Below, one piece after another: positions 25,791-35,290 of a DNA stretch of 64,000 nucleotides. Numbering within the stretch: the stretch's first letter is position 1; each line of letters begins with the position of its first letter. The DNA is from Bacteroidota bacterium (GTDB taxonomy: Bacteria; Bacteroidota; Bacteroidia; Chitinophagales; Chitinophagaceae), in assembly GCA_947460175.1 (NCBI GenBank), contig CANHGW010000005.1:39762-103761 (forward strand), read 5' to 3'. A program made the translations under genes and the position numbers. The notes under the pieces are model-generated. The model worked only from the letters and a program-made list of their open reading frames with translations. It searched no databases and was not told the origin of the DNA.

Positions 25791-25871
25791 CACATTTGTA
25801 TAGAGCATGAATTATATATATATCACGGATTTTCTATACTACTTTATTTACATGCTTCAAACCAATAATAT

Positions 25872-26546
25872 TTAATCTTTCAAACTAAATTGAATCGGCA
25901 TAGTAAAATTCACTTTAACAGGGATATCCCTTCTAGTGGCTGACTTCCAATTCGGCATTATTTTAATTAAACGCAGTGCCTCAGCTTCTAGTGATTTGGA
26001 ACCACTTGTATTTCTCAATACTTTATATTCTGAAAGTTGTCCTTTTTCATCAATTAAAAAATTTAAAATCACATATCCTTCTACTTTATTTTTTTTATCC
26101 TCAACAGGATATCTCATTTGTTGCTTCAAAAAATTGGACAATGCTATATCGCCTCCATTGAATTCAGGCCATTCATCAGCTTTAGTATAAACTTCTTCTT
26201 TAGACAAAGTCCATGCATCTAGTTTTACAAATTTCGTTAAGATATTACCATCTGACTGTTCTATATAAATGGTATCATACAATTTCGCTGATTGAGAAGT
26301 AGGATTTATGCCGTAATTCATAATTTCGTCCGATTTGTTTTTTATCGGAATATGTTCTTCTATTTTCATAAGAATATCACCATTAGGCTGTTCCACAAAA
26401 ATGGTATCATACACTTTTGATGATTCATTTATAGGATTTAAGGGATCAGTCATTATAACCCTTACTTGCGAAAAAGTTTCAAATGAAATTACTTGTAACA
26501 AACAAATACTACATACTACTTTGATAAAACATGTAAATGATTTCAT
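25872..26546 (-). CDS. TonB C-terminal-domain protein with internal repeat
   Basis: A 224-residue exported protein. Signal peptide to about residue 27 (ETFSQV). Residues about 43-60 and 86-105 are two copies of a short repeat (SKVYDTIFVEQPNGDILMK and AKLYDTIYIEQSDGNILTK). The C-terminal 85 residues form a TonB_C-like domain: WPEFNGGDIALSNFLKQQM, YPVEDKKNKVEGYVILNF, EALRLIKIMPNWKSA. It lacks the proline-rich spanner and N-terminal inner-membrane anchor of true TonB, so it is likely a periplasmic or surface TonB-domain protein rather than an energy transducer. It is divergent from the receptor gene at 26771, which may be its partner. Confidence 0.8.
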   Translation of the reverse strand: MKSFTCFIKVVCSICLLQVISFETFSQVRVIMTDPLNPINESSKVYDTIFVEQPNGDILMKIEEHIPIKNKSDEIMNYGINPTSQSAKLYDTIYIEQSDGNILTKFVKLDAWTLSKEEVYTKADEWPEFNGGDIALSNFLKQQMRYPVEDKKNKVEGYVILNFLIDEKGQLSEYKVLRNTSGSKSLEAEALRLIKIMPNWKSATRRDIPVKVNFTMPIQFSLKD

Positions 26547-26647
26547 AACTCATTATTTTGTTGAGAATTAAAAATACGGAATTTATTTTGCATGAGATTA
26601 AAAAATCAAAATAACTGTTATTCACTATTTTCAGCAGTTTCAATTCA

Positions 26648-26671
26648 ATGTGGAGGATATCACTTCCACAT
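26648..26671. promoter_or_regulatory. Inverted repeat in the divergent region before the receptor gene
   Basis: ATGTGGA and TCCACAT separated by 10 nt, 76 nt upstream of the receptor -7 element and about 100 nt upstream of the TonB-domain gene. Position suits a regulator-binding site shared by both genes; no regulator is identified. Confidence 0.35.
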
Positions 26672-26747
26672 ATCCAAGTATTCGACCATTTAACCTACCA
26701 AAACTAGTCTATAACATTTTCTTATAGCTACTATCTATTAATATTTC

Positions 26748-26755
26748 TATTTTTG
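26748..26755 (+). promoter_or_regulatory. -7 promoter element of the outer-membrane receptor/GLPGLI operon
   Basis: TATTTTTG, exact TAnnTTTG match, 15 nt before the ATG at 26771. Its TTG (26753) is in frame and would otherwise be taken as the start. Confidence 0.55.
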
Positions 26756-26770
26756 GTCACTTCTAATATT

Positions 26771-29626
26771 ATGCAAAAAATATATCTTATAATAGCTTCT
26801 ATCCTATTCATGTCATTGAATGTAGATGCACAGACATACACTATAACTGGTAAAACGCTAGATACCATGAATGTAAAACCGATTGTGTTTGCTTCTGTTT
26901 CTTTGATTCGTCAGTCAGATTCAATCTTGATTACAAGTACTCGTACCAATCAGCAAGGTGTTTTTAATTTGAAAACTAACAAAGCTGACAAATACATCAT
27001 TCTAATTGCACATGGCACTTTTGTGGATTATGTAGATAATATTGAACTAAAAGAAGGCGATAAAACTAAAGATTTAGGTAATATCAATATGTATCAACGT
27101 GGTCAATTGCTCAAAGAGGTGATTATTAAAAATTCAGCAGCCATTAAAATAAAAGGAGATACACTCGAATACCTTGCTGATAGTTTTAAGGTGAAACAAG
27201 GTGCCGTAGTTGAAGACTTATTGAAAGTACTTCCTGGCATACAAGTAAATAAGCAAGGTGAAATTACCGCTATGGGCGAAAAGGTAGAAAAAGTATTGGT
27301 TGATGGTGAAGAGTTTTTTGGTGACGACCCTACTGTTGCCACTCAAAACCTTCAATCAAAAGTGGTAGAAAAAGTTCAAGTATTTGATAAAAAAAGTGAG
27401 CAAGCAACCTTTACTGGTTTCGACGATGGTGAAACGCAAAAAACCATTAACCTGAAACTAAAAGACAATATGAACCATGGAGTATTTGGTAAGGTGGCAC
27501 TTGCAGGTGGTTGGGAAGATCGATGGGAAAATCAAGGCATGATCAATGCATTTAAAAACAAACGACAAATGAGTGCCTATGGCTTAATGAGTAGTAATGG
27601 ACGAACAGGATTAGGATGGCAGGATAAAAATACCTATACAGGTAGTGGCGGCGGTATGCAAATGGATGAAGATGGAGGCTTCATGTGGACCTTTTCGGAT
27701 GATGAAGATGATAATACAGGAAGAGGTGGCATGTCATCACCCGAAGGAATTACCAAAGCGTGGACAGGTGGATTACATTATGCCAATAAATGGAACGAGA
27801 ATCAACATCATTTGAATGTTAACTACTCCTATGGATTAATTAATAGAACCAAGAAAGAATATAGTTTTACACAAAATCTTCTACCAAATAGCTCCTATTT
27901 TACCAATGATACATCCAACTCATTTAGTAGCAGAAATATTCATAAAATAACTGCACGTCATAATTGGAACATAGATTCTGCAACGACCTTAATATATAAT
28001 TTGAACACTCGACTTTCGTTCAATGAATCTGAAACATACAATGCTACAAACAATATTACACCTACCGAAGTTCCTATTAATACTAGTCAACGGGATAATA
28101 ATAGCAAATCAACCACCACGCGTGTTTCAAATCAAATAACGGTGAATCGAAAATTCAAGAAAACTGGACGAACTATCTCATTAAACACCTCATATGTGTA
28201 TAATAATAACGATGCCGATGGTATGCTTGATGGAAATAATTCATACCAACAAAGTTCTTCTACAATTTATGAAAATTTAGACCAGAAAAAGGTTCAAGGA
28301 CTTGAGCAAAATACATTAACTGCTGAATTGACCTATACAGAACCTTTATCAAAAAAGTTCTTATTAAAAACATCCTATGGATATTCATCTGACCAAAGTC
28401 AGTCACAAAAATCAACATTGGTAAAGCCTACATTGACAGATGATTATAGCAAACGCATTGATTCTTTGAGTAGTGATTTTAATTCAAATGTATTTAGTCA
28501 TACAGTAGGTACCGAATTGAAATACAATGAAAAGAAATACAATTTGGCTGCCGGTGCAAGAGTAAGATATTCAATATTTCATCAAGATGATTTGGTACGT
28601 AAACTTAATTATGATTATAATCGAATCAATGTATTCCCTGTTCTTCGATTCAATTATAAATTTGATCAATTCAGTCGTTTTAGTTTTACTTACAATGGTT
28701 CTACACAGCAGCCTAGCATAACTCAAATACAACCTGTACAAGACAATAGCAATCCGTTGAACATATATATTGGAAATCCAAATCTAAAAATGGGTTACAA
28801 CCAAAGTTTCAATGTGACTTTTTTCAATTACAAAGTATTATCAAGTAGAAGTATCTATAGTGGTATTAACTTTTCTAATAATTTCAATAATATTTCTATC
28901 AATAGAGTATTTGATCAGCTAGGTAGAATCATTAATCAATACATTAATATTAATGGTGGTTACAATGCTTCTTTATGGGGTGGTATCAATACTAAAATAC
29001 CTAAAACCATTTTTGATGGACGCTTAAATGTTAGTGGCAATTTGAATCATACACCCAATATAATCAACAATGTAAAAGGAATCACAAATACATATAGCAT
29101 CACATTTACGCCTGGAATTTCCTATACACAAAACGAAAATATGAATTTAAGTTTGGACCTCGGAACCATGTATAACAATTCGCAAAGTTCAGTACGTTCA
29201 AATGGTGGCATAAAGTACTTTTCATTTACCCCTTCTGCATCTGCCTCATACATTTTCAAAGAAGTAATTGAATTGGGTACAGATGCAGATTATCAATTTA
29301 ATCCAGCCGTGTCACCTTATAAAACAAACTTTAGTCGTTTAATTTGGAACAGTTATGTTTCGTACAAAATGCTAAAAAAGAAAAACCTTCAATGGAAACT
29401 GAGCGTGAATGATATGTTGAATCAAAACCGTGGCTATGAACGCACCACGACCAACAATTATAATACAGAACGATTCTTTCAAACCCTTGGCCGCTATTGG
29501 ATGGTTGGTCTTGTATGGAATTTTAGTTCGGGCCCAATGGCCGAAGCTCAAGCCAATCAAGGCGGTGGCATGGGTCGTCCTAAAATGGGTGGTGGTAAAG
29601 GTGGAGGTCGACGTATGGGACGTTAA
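26771..29626 (+). CDS. Outer-membrane beta-barrel receptor (TonB-dependent-receptor-like, OMP_b-brl_3 type)
   Basis: A 951-residue outer-membrane protein. After a signal peptide (cleavage near VDAQT) comes a carboxypeptidase-regulatory-like beta domain (YTITGKTLDTMNVKPIVFASV), a plug-like domain with VVEDLLKVLPGIQVNKQG and VLVDGEEFFGDDPTVATQ, then a long barrel rich in aromatic strand ends. The receptor lacks a clear TonB box, typical of this subgroup. The C-terminus is odd: after the last strand (VGLVWNFSSG) there is a Gly/Met/Arg-rich tail of about 28 residues (GGGMGRPKMGGGKGGGRR). It is followed after 32 nt by a GLPGLI gene, the usual pair in Bacteroidota. Confidence 0.88.
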   Translation: MQKIYLIIASILFMSLNVDAQTYTITGKTLDTMNVKPIVFASVSLIRQSDSILITSTRTNQQGVFNLKTNKADKYIILIAHGTFVDYVDNIELKEGDKTKDLGNINMYQRGQLLKEVIIKNSAAIKIKGDTLEYLADSFKVKQGAVVEDLLKVLPGIQVNKQGEITAMGEKVEKVLVDGEEFFGDDPTVATQNLQSKVVEKVQVFDKKSEQATFTGFDDGETQKTINLKLKDNMNHGVFGKVALAGGWEDRWENQGMINAFKNKRQMSAYGLMSSNGRTGLGWQDKNTYTGSGGGMQMDEDGGFMWTFSDDEDDNTGRGGMSSPEGITKAWTGGLHYANKWNENQHHLNVNYSYGLINRTKKEYSFTQNLLPNSSYFTNDTSNSFSSRNIHKITARHNWNIDSATTLIYNLNTRLSFNESETYNATNNITPTEVPINTSQRDNNSKSTTTRVSNQITVNRKFKKTGRTISLNTSYVYNNNDADGMLDGNNSYQQSSSTIYENLDQKKVQGLEQNTLTAELTYTEPLSKKFLLKTSYGYSSDQSQSQKSTLVKPTLTDDYSKRIDSLSSDFNSNVFSHTVGTELKYNEKKYNLAAGARVRYSIFHQDDLVRKLNYDYNRINVFPVLRFNYKFDQFSRFSFTYNGSTQQPSITQIQPVQDNSNPLNIYIGNPNLKMGYNQSFNVTFFNYKVLSSRSIYSGINFSNNFNNISINRVFDQLGRIINQYININGGYNASLWGGINTKIPKTIFDGRLNVSGNLNHTPNIINNVKGITNTYSITFTPGISYTQNENMNLSLDLGTMYNNSQSSVRSNGGIKYFSFTPSASASYIFKEVIELGTDADYQFNPAVSPYKTNFSRLIWNSYVSYKMLKKKNLQWKLSVNDMLNQNRGYERTTTNNYNTERFFQTLGRYWMVGLVWNFSSGPMAEAQANQGGGMGRPKMGGGKGGGRRMGR

Positions 29627-29658
29627 TTTTTTATAGATTAAAAAAATAGAAACAATCA

Positions 29659-30438
29659 ATGAAAACAATCAATTTATATATAGCATTTTTACTTTGTATA
29701 GTTACAAGCATTGCGCGTGCAGATAATAAAGAAACACCTATACCTGCTGTTACATTCAAAGGTAAAATTACATTTGAACGCAAAACCAATGTGCATAAAC
29801 AATTGGACGACATGATGAAGGGCAACCAAGGAGGTGGCATGATGGATCAAATGAAAAAAAATATACCAAAATACAAAACAGATGTATTTGAATTATTTTT
29901 CAATGAAAAACAATCACTGTACAAGCCTGCACCGAATGGAATTACTGAAAGTAAAATGATGATGGGCAACTCCCCTGCTGATCGCAATATCATTTTAAAT
30001 GATTTCGAAAAAGATAGTTCTATTTCAGAAAAAAAAGTATTTGAAAAAACCTATTTAATTAAAGATTCATTGCGAAAAAGTGAATGGAAAATAACAGAAG
30101 AATTTAGAAAAATAGCTGGCTTCAATTGTCGAAGAGCCGAAACGATCATCATGGATTCAATCTATGTAATTGCATTCTACACAGATGCTATCATGACACC
30201 AAGTGGACCAGAAGGATTCAATGGCTTACCTGGCATGGTATTGGGCGTTGTAATGCCGCGATTGAATACAACTTACTTTGCTACCAAAGTAGATAATTAT
30301 CTTCCTTCGGAAAAAGATATATATGCTCCAAGTAAAGGAGATAAAAAAACAAATGTACAAGTTGAAAAAACTATGCGAGAAAGCATGAAGCAATGGGGGC
30401 AATATGTAGATCGTATGCTTTGGTATATTTTTATTTAG
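29659..30438 (+). CDS. GLPGLI family protein
   Basis: A 259-residue exported protein with a signal peptide (to about residue 21, SIARAD). It has the family pattern EEFRKIAGFNCRRAETI, then the name-giving block FNGLPGMVLGVVMP (here GLPGM in place of GLPGLI), and the N-terminal strand FKGKITFERKTNV. A Met/Gly-rich insert (DDMMKGNQGGGMMDQMKK, about residues 51-68) mirrors the composition of the receptor tail encoded just upstream. The family is found beside OMP_b-brl_3 receptors; function is unknown, with proposals around surface folding or metal-related roles unproven. Confidence 0.87.
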   Translation: MKTINLYIAFLLCIVTSIARADNKETPIPAVTFKGKITFERKTNVHKQLDDMMKGNQGGGMMDQMKKNIPKYKTDVFELFFNEKQSLYKPAPNGITESKMMMGNSPADRNIILNDFEKDSSISEKKVFEKTYLIKDSLRKSEWKITEEFRKIAGFNCRRAETIIMDSIYVIAFYTDAIMTPSGPEGFNGLPGMVLGVVMPRLNTTYFATKVDNYLPSEKDIYAPSKGDKKTNVQVEKTMRESMKQWGQYVDRMLWYIFI

Positions 30439-30502
30439 AACTCAACTATTTTATTTTTGCATATTCCCTAGAATATCATTTTTATTATTTTAATTCTACC
30501 CT

Positions 30503-30510
30503 TACTTTTG
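30503..30510 (+). promoter_or_regulatory. -7 promoter element of icd
   Basis: TACTTTTG, exact match to TAnnTTTG, 24 nt before the ATG at 30535. The TTG at 30508 inside it is a false in-frame start. Confidence 0.55.
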
Positions 30511-30534
30511 CGCAACTTAAAAAAATCAAAAGCA

Positions 30535-31800
30535 ATGGCAGATAAAATTACAATGAGTTCCAACGGGAAATTAAATGTCCCTAATCATCCAATTATACCA
30601 TTTATACAAGGTGATGGCATAGGACCAGATATATGGAGTGCTAGTGTACGAGTATTTGATGCTGCAATTGCAAAAGCCTACCATGGTGAAAAAAAGATTG
30701 AATGGAAAGAAGTTGTGGCTGGCGAACGAGCTTTTAAAGAAACTGGAAGTTGGATGCCCGAAGAAACCATGCAAGCTTTTAAAGATTATCTAATTTCAAT
30801 CAAAGGTCCCTTGACAACCCCTGTTGGAGGTGGTATACGTAGTCTTAATGTCGCATTGCGTCAAGAGTTAGATTTATATGTATGCTTACGTCCTGTAAAA
30901 TATTTTGAAGGTGTGCCTTCTCCTATGTGGCATCCCGAGAAAGTAAACATGGTCATATTTCGCGAGAATACCGAAGACATCTATGCGGGTATCGAATTTA
31001 TGACTGGCACTCCTGAAGCTAGCAAAATGCTTGACTTTTTAGTCAATGAAATGGGTGTAAAAAACATTCGTTTCCCAGAAACGTCCTCGTTTGGTGTAAA
31101 ACCAGTCAGCAAAGAAGGAACAGTTCGTTTAGTTCGTTCAGCGATAAAACATGCTATTGAGCATAAATTACCATCAGTAACAATTGTTCACAAAGGCAAC
31201 ATTATGAAGTTTACCGAAGGGGCTTTTAAAAATTGGGCATACGAATTGGCTGAAACAGAATTTGCCGACAAAGTATATACATGGAATCAATGGGAAAAAA
31301 CCAAAGCCGAAAGTGGTGAGGCTGTAGCCAATGAAGAAATGAAAGTAGCTGGTATTGGCGGACGTATCATTATTAAAGATGCCATTGCAGACAATTTTTT
31401 ACAACAGGCCTTATTAGCTCCACAAGATTATAGTGTGATAGCCACTTTAAATCTTAATGGTGATTATATCAGTGATGCATTGGCTGCACAAGTAGGTGGT
31501 ATCGGTATTGCTCCTGGAGCAAATATTAATTACAATACAGGACATGCTGTATTCGAAGCAACCCATGGCACAGCCCCTCGTTTTGCAAATACAAATACGA
31601 TGAATCCGTCCTCTGTAATATTAAGTGGCGTAATGATGTTAGAATATATGGGATGGAAAGATGCTGCCGAAATGATAACCAATGCTGTAGGCAAAGCCAT
31701 TCGAAATAAGCGAGTTACCATCGACTTTCATAAATTGATGGAAAATGCAACTCTCTTAAAAACAAGTGAGTTTGCAGATGAAATTATCAAAAACTTGTAA
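30535..31800 (+). CDS. icd: NADP-dependent isocitrate dehydrogenase
   Basis: TCA-cycle oxidative decarboxylation of isocitrate to 2-oxoglutarate with NADP. The 421-residue homodimeric E. coli-type enzyme shows [16 protein letters not shown], the phosphorylatable-serine region [17 protein letters not shown], the substrate-binding [28 protein letters not shown], the metal-binding [10 protein letters not shown], and the cofactor loop HGTAPRFA. It is followed after 3 nt by a small lipoprotein gene on the same strand, which may be cotranscribed. The 5' end is set at ATG 30535 because the TTG at 30508 belongs to the promoter. Confidence 0.96.
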   Translation: MADKITMSSNGKLNVPNHPIIPFIQGDGIGPDIWSASVRVFDAAIAKAYHGEKKIEWKEVVAGERAFKETGSWMPEETMQAFKDYLISIKGPLTTPVGGGIRSLNVALRQELDLYVCLRPVKYFEGVPSPMWHPEKVNMVIFRENTEDIYAGIEFMTGTPEASKMLDFLVNEMGVKNIRFPETSSFGVKPVSKEGTVRLVRSAIKHAIEHKLPSVTIVHKGNIMKFTEGAFKNWAYELAETEFADKVYTWNQWEKTKAESGEAVANEEMKVAGIGGRIIIKDAIADNFLQQALLAPQDYSVIATLNLNGDYISDALAAQVGGIGIAPGANINYNTGHAVFEATHGTAPRFANTNTMNPSSVILSGVMMLEYMGWKDAAEMITNAVGKAIRNKRVTIDFHKLMENATLLKTSEFADEIIKNL

Positions 31801-31803
31801 CAT

Positions 31804-32310
31804 ATGAAAAAATATCTGCTAATATCAGTTGTATTCGGTTGTCTTTTGTTCACGTTAGGTTCATGCAAAACAAGCAAAAAAACGTCTGTAGACCCAACTA
31901 GTAAAGTTCCAATTAAACAAGAAACTAGTCCTAATATTGCGCCCCAAGAAGTGAAAGAATTAATTGTTGGTAATGATAGTGATGATCATGGTTGTAAAGG
32001 CTCTGCAGGATATACCTATTCTTCATTACAAGAGAAATGTATCCGAGTATTTGAAGAAGGTATACAACTTAATCCCAAATCGCCTGAGTTAAATCAATCG
32101 GTTTCTGCTTTTGTGGTTTTTAAAACGTTGGATGAAAATGAACAAGCTGAAATTTTTTTACCCGCAAAGTCCACTTCATTTATAATGTTAAAAACAGGAG
32201 GTCAACCTGAATGGCTTGGAAATAATATGCAACTTATGCAAACAGGTAAAACATTCTCATTGTATGCATCAGATGGCGAGTTGAAATATGAAGGTATTGA
32301 TCGACGATAA
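31804..32310 (+). CDS. Small lipoprotein with HGC...SAGY motif
   Basis: A 168-residue predicted lipoprotein (FTLGSC, Cys at about 21, then KTSKKTS). The central NDSDDHGCKGSAGYTYSS followed by KCIRVFEEG is a compact motif seen in several secreted bacterial small proteins (HGCxxSAGYxW...C.R.WE), which appears here without the usual Trp. The remaining C-terminal region is beta-rich, with AEIFLPAKSTSFIML and a short closing strand SLYASDGELKYEGI. No function known to me. It begins 3 nt after icd and may be cotranscribed with it; there is no clear separate promoter. Confidence 0.7.
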   Translation: MKKYLLISVVFGCLLFTLGSCKTSKKTSVDPTSKVPIKQETSPNIAPQEVKELIVGNDSDDHGCKGSAGYTYSSLQEKCIRVFEEGIQLNPKSPELNQSVSAFVVFKTLDENEQAEIFLPAKSTSFIMLKTGGQPEWLGNNMQLMQTGKTFSLYASDGELKYEGIDRR

Positions 32311-32380
32311 TCATCCATTTTCATAGTTGAATACTCAAATTAATTTCTATCTTAGTGTTATATTCTATCCATTGCACCAC

Positions 32381-32974
32381 ATGAAAAAAACAACACTAGT
32401 TCTATTCTTATCTATACTTATAAACCAAATAACTTTTGCCCAAAGCAATAAGGAACAGCGCTTTGTACAGACTGTCAACGCATTGGTAAAGGCTTTCTCT
32501 ATGCAGGACAGTGCTACTGTAGCAAAATACATTCATCCCAAAAGAGGCGTACTTTTATTATTTCGTCAAGGTGTATTTGATAATTTGGCTGAACTCAATA
32601 CCATTAGCTTTCACGACGAAGGCTTTCCGCAAGTAATATTTACACAATGCAAAGGCATCAAAGCACTTCCTTTGAAATATGCTCCACTACCTAAATTTAA
32701 TTGTGAGAATACACGATGGACTAAAAAAGGTTTATTTGTAGATACTAAAAAAACAGACCATTTGGCATCTACAATATGTAAAACAAGAAACAAGTTAGTT
32801 CCTGATAATATTCCCATTTCTACTATTCAACAATATTACAAACTCGAACTCATGAGCCGTCGAATTGTACTCACAGGAAAGGAATATGATAATCTCATTT
32901 TTTATTTAAGCTATATCGATGGTCGTTGGTATCTGACTATATTTGATGAAGTAACCTGCGATTGCAGCGCATAA
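32381..32974 (+). CDS. Secreted protein of unknown function with TCDCS C-terminus
   Basis: A 197-residue exported protein: signal peptide to about residue 21 (INQITFAQS), followed by a helical stretch RFVQTVNALVKAFSMQDSATVAKYIHPKRGVLLLFR. The rest is a single globular domain ending FDEVTCDCSA with two close Cys. It may belong to the NTF2-like/SnoaL-like range (helix, then strands LYWYLTIFDE-like), but I would not assign this. ATG 32381 is chosen over the TTG at 32327, which adds only a hydrophobic non-conserved extension. 10 nt before the Rof-like gene; same transcript likely. Confidence 0.6.
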   Translation: MKKTTLVLFLSILINQITFAQSNKEQRFVQTVNALVKAFSMQDSATVAKYIHPKRGVLLLFRQGVFDNLAELNTISFHDEGFPQVIFTQCKGIKALPLKYAPLPKFNCENTRWTKKGLFVDTKKTDHLASTICKTRNKLVPDNIPISTIQQYYKLELMSRRIVLTGKEYDNLIFYLSYIDGRWYLTIFDEVTCDCSA

Positions 32975-32984
32975 GAAAGTTGAA

Positions 32985-33230
32985 ATGAACTACAAACCCA
33001 TTGACTGCAATTATTACGACAAGCTGGAAGCATGGGCAACAATGAATACACCCTGTATGATATTGTATTGGCATGAGAATGAAAAACGATGCATTGAAAA
33101 TGCACTAATCAAAACAATTTATACCTCAAATCATGAAGAATTTTTGGTATTGGATAATAATATTCACATTAGGCTCGATTTCATCATTGCTATTAATCAT
33201 GATTATTTGGATTCAAGTTGTAATCCTTGA
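32985..33230 (+). CDS. rof: Rof-like (Rho-binding antiterminator family) small protein
   Basis: An 81-residue protein with a N-terminal pattern YKPIDCNYYDKLEAWAT, then strands with HEEFLVLDNNIHIRLDFI, and a terminal acidic/His region IIAINHDYLD. This order (PINC.DYD.LE, then a strand ending in IRLD.I.SF.H) is that of Rof/YaeO, which binds the Rho hexamer and inhibits Rho-dependent termination. Bacteroidota versions are usually called only DUF or Rho-binding antiterminator. Its partner upstream is a secreted protein of unknown role. Whether it still binds Rho in this lineage is untested, since the core residues are conserved only in part. Confidence 0.65.
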   Translation: MNYKPIDCNYYDKLEAWATMNTPCMILYWHENEKRCIENALIKTIYTSNHEEFLVLDNNIHIRLDFIIAINHDYLDSSCNP

Positions 33231-33254
33231 TTTTCTTTTTTGGTTAAACTACGT

Positions 33255-33262
33255 TATATTTG
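33255..33262 (+). promoter_or_regulatory. -7 promoter element of the copper-monooxygenase-like gene
   Basis: TATATTTG, exact TAnnTTTG match, 42 nt before the ATG at 33305. Confidence 0.5.
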
Positions 33263-33304
33263 AGAAGTCTTACACCTCAATTAACCACAACAAATTAATA
33301 CACT

Positions 33305-34888
33305 ATGACAAAAAAATTGAACACTCGAATATTCCTTCTTTGTTTATTTTCAATCACAATCCAATCTATTACAACCAAAGCACAGGATTACAAAGACATA
33401 GCACCTATCTTGATTGCCAATTGTACAAGTTGCCATCACAATGGTGGGATTGCTTTTTCACTTACTACATTTGGCGAGGTGACTCCGATGGGGAATAGTA
33501 TTAAAAATGCCGTGTTAGACAACCATATGCCACCTTGGCCTCCAGATTCTACTTACAAGAATTATGTGCACGAACGTATTGTAAGTGCAGCCGATAAAAA
33601 TACCCTTGTAACTTGGATTAACAATGGTATGATAGCTGGGGATACTACTCTTGCACCACCCATACCTACTTATGGTGCTACGCAGCTAAACGGCACACCC
33701 GATTTAATACTACAATTGCCTAAGTTTACAAGCACTGCCACTGTAGATGACCATTACTACTGTGTAAATGTACCAACAGGATTAGTACAGGATCGTTACA
33801 TTCGTGCTTTTGAATTTATCCCTGGAAATGCACCTCTTATACACCACGCAGTAATTACTATCGATACCACAGGATTGGCGGTAGACGATATGACTGGCGG
33901 ATGTTTCAATTTTCAGGGACAAATCAATATTGGCGATTTTGCCCCAGGTATGGGACCAACTGTTTTGCCAGGTGTTGTGCCTACTAAGTTTGGATTCCGA
34001 TTAAAAGCAGGTTCTAAAATGTCGTTTCAAATACATGTACCCGAAGGAACTTCAGGACTACAAGATAGTTCACAACTCAGAATCTTTTTTTATCCTATCA
34101 ATGAACCCAATATCCGCCCGATGTTTTTTGAAACTGTACTGCAAAACTGGAATTTTTATGTTCCGGCCAACGATAGTATAATAGCTACACAAAAATATCC
34201 AACGGGCGCTGCAGGTATTCCTATCGATGTGTCGCTTTATGGGGCGTTCCCACATTCACACAAAACCTGTACTGCTATACTCAATTATGCATATAAAAAT
34301 ACCGATACTATACCTCTTATTCGCATACCCCATTGGGATTTTCATTGGCAAGGTCAGTATACATTTAAAAATTTAGTAAAAATACCAGCTACTTATCATT
34401 TGTTTGCTGCACACAAATTTGACAATACGATTAACAACCCAAATACACCTAATCCTAATCAGCCAGTATTACCAGGTACCAATACCTTCGATGAGATGTT
34501 GTTCGATAGCTATTTGTATACCTATTATCTTCCTGGCGACGAACTTGTCAATATTGATAGTTTGCTTTCAAATGATCCATTATTTGCACCTACAAGTGTT
34601 AGTCAACAGGACAAAACTATAGGTATCGTAAAGGTTTACCCCAACCCCATGAGTGATTTAACCTCGATTGAATACTCATTGACAACTGCACAATTTGTTT
34701 CAGTAAAAATATTCACCATTAATGGCGTAGAAATCAAACAACTCAATGCACGCATTGAAGCACCTGGTTATCACAGCGTTACATGGGATGGAACGAATGA
34801 AGCTTCTACCCGATTACCTTCTGGCACCTATATCTATCAAATACAAGCAGGGCAAAAGAAAGTGAGCGGTAAAGTGATATTGAAGTAA
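33305..34888 (+). CDS. c-heme and copper type II monooxygenase-like protein with T9SS sorting tail
   Basis: A 527-residue secreted protein. Signal peptide to about residue 26 (TTKAQ). A c-type heme site CTSCHHNGG (Cys40, Cys43, His44) and MPPWPP loop form a small cytochrome-c-like domain, followed by a domain with histidine pairs typical of PHM/DBM-type copper monooxygenases: APLIHHAVITID, a Met/His-bearing strand in KMSFQIHVP, PHSHKTC and PHWDFHWQGQY. The last 80 residues, IVKVYPNPMSDLTSIEYSL to GTYIYQIQAGQKKVSGKVILK, are a T9SS type A sorting domain, so it is exported across the outer membrane. The substrate is not known. Confidence 0.82.
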   Translation: MTKKLNTRIFLLCLFSITIQSITTKAQDYKDIAPILIANCTSCHHNGGIAFSLTTFGEVTPMGNSIKNAVLDNHMPPWPPDSTYKNYVHERIVSAADKNTLVTWINNGMIAGDTTLAPPIPTYGATQLNGTPDLILQLPKFTSTATVDDHYYCVNVPTGLVQDRYIRAFEFIPGNAPLIHHAVITIDTTGLAVDDMTGGCFNFQGQINIGDFAPGMGPTVLPGVVPTKFGFRLKAGSKMSFQIHVPEGTSGLQDSSQLRIFFYPINEPNIRPMFFETVLQNWNFYVPANDSIIATQKYPTGAAGIPIDVSLYGAFPHSHKTCTAILNYAYKNTDTIPLIRIPHWDFHWQGQYTFKNLVKIPATYHLFAAHKFDNTINNPNTPNPNQPVLPGTNTFDEMLFDSYLYTYYLPGDELVNIDSLLSNDPLFAPTSVSQQDKTIGIVKVYPNPMSDLTSIEYSLTTAQFVSVKIFTINGVEIKQLNARIEAPGYHSVTWDGTNEASTRLPSGTYIYQIQAGQKKVSGKVILK

Positions 34889-35290
34889 ATTTAGCTTTAT
34901 CAACATTACTTATAATATAGGTTGAATTGGATAATAATGCTTAGTTCTCGTTGAAAAAAACTTGATTATAAGTTTATACAAAAAATCTAGAAGTAAGTAA
35001 ACCAAGGTCCAGCATTTTGGGGAAGTGACTACAACAAATTTTTTCGAATAAAGAGAAAAACCATAGCATTTACGTCCCTAAAATCCAATTGTTCAATTGG
35101 GTTAAATACCTTTTTAAGGAATGGACTATTAGGGTTACCCATTTCTGAATCCAATAAATTTCTACTCTTAAAATTTATGCCATACCTTTATTTTTATATT
35201 TTAAGTCTATAGTTATTATTAACTAGTATTATATCAGTGATATTATTGTTAGTGAATAGCTGAATTTATTAATATTTAATCTACTACCAA
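34889..35290. other. 402-nt gap before the hybrid kinase; possible operator
   Basis: No coding region, RNA gene or terminator recognised. The only structured site is the perfect palindrome CCAATTG-TT-CAATTGG at 35085-35100, with arms of 7 bp, about 190 nt upstream of the kinase start; it may be an operator. The sequence is otherwise AT-rich. Confidence 0.4.

Noticed and set aside
35041..35290. Possible small RNA or riboswitch before the hybrid kinase
   Set aside because: Only a perfect palindrome was found; no terminator, no recognisable aptamer.
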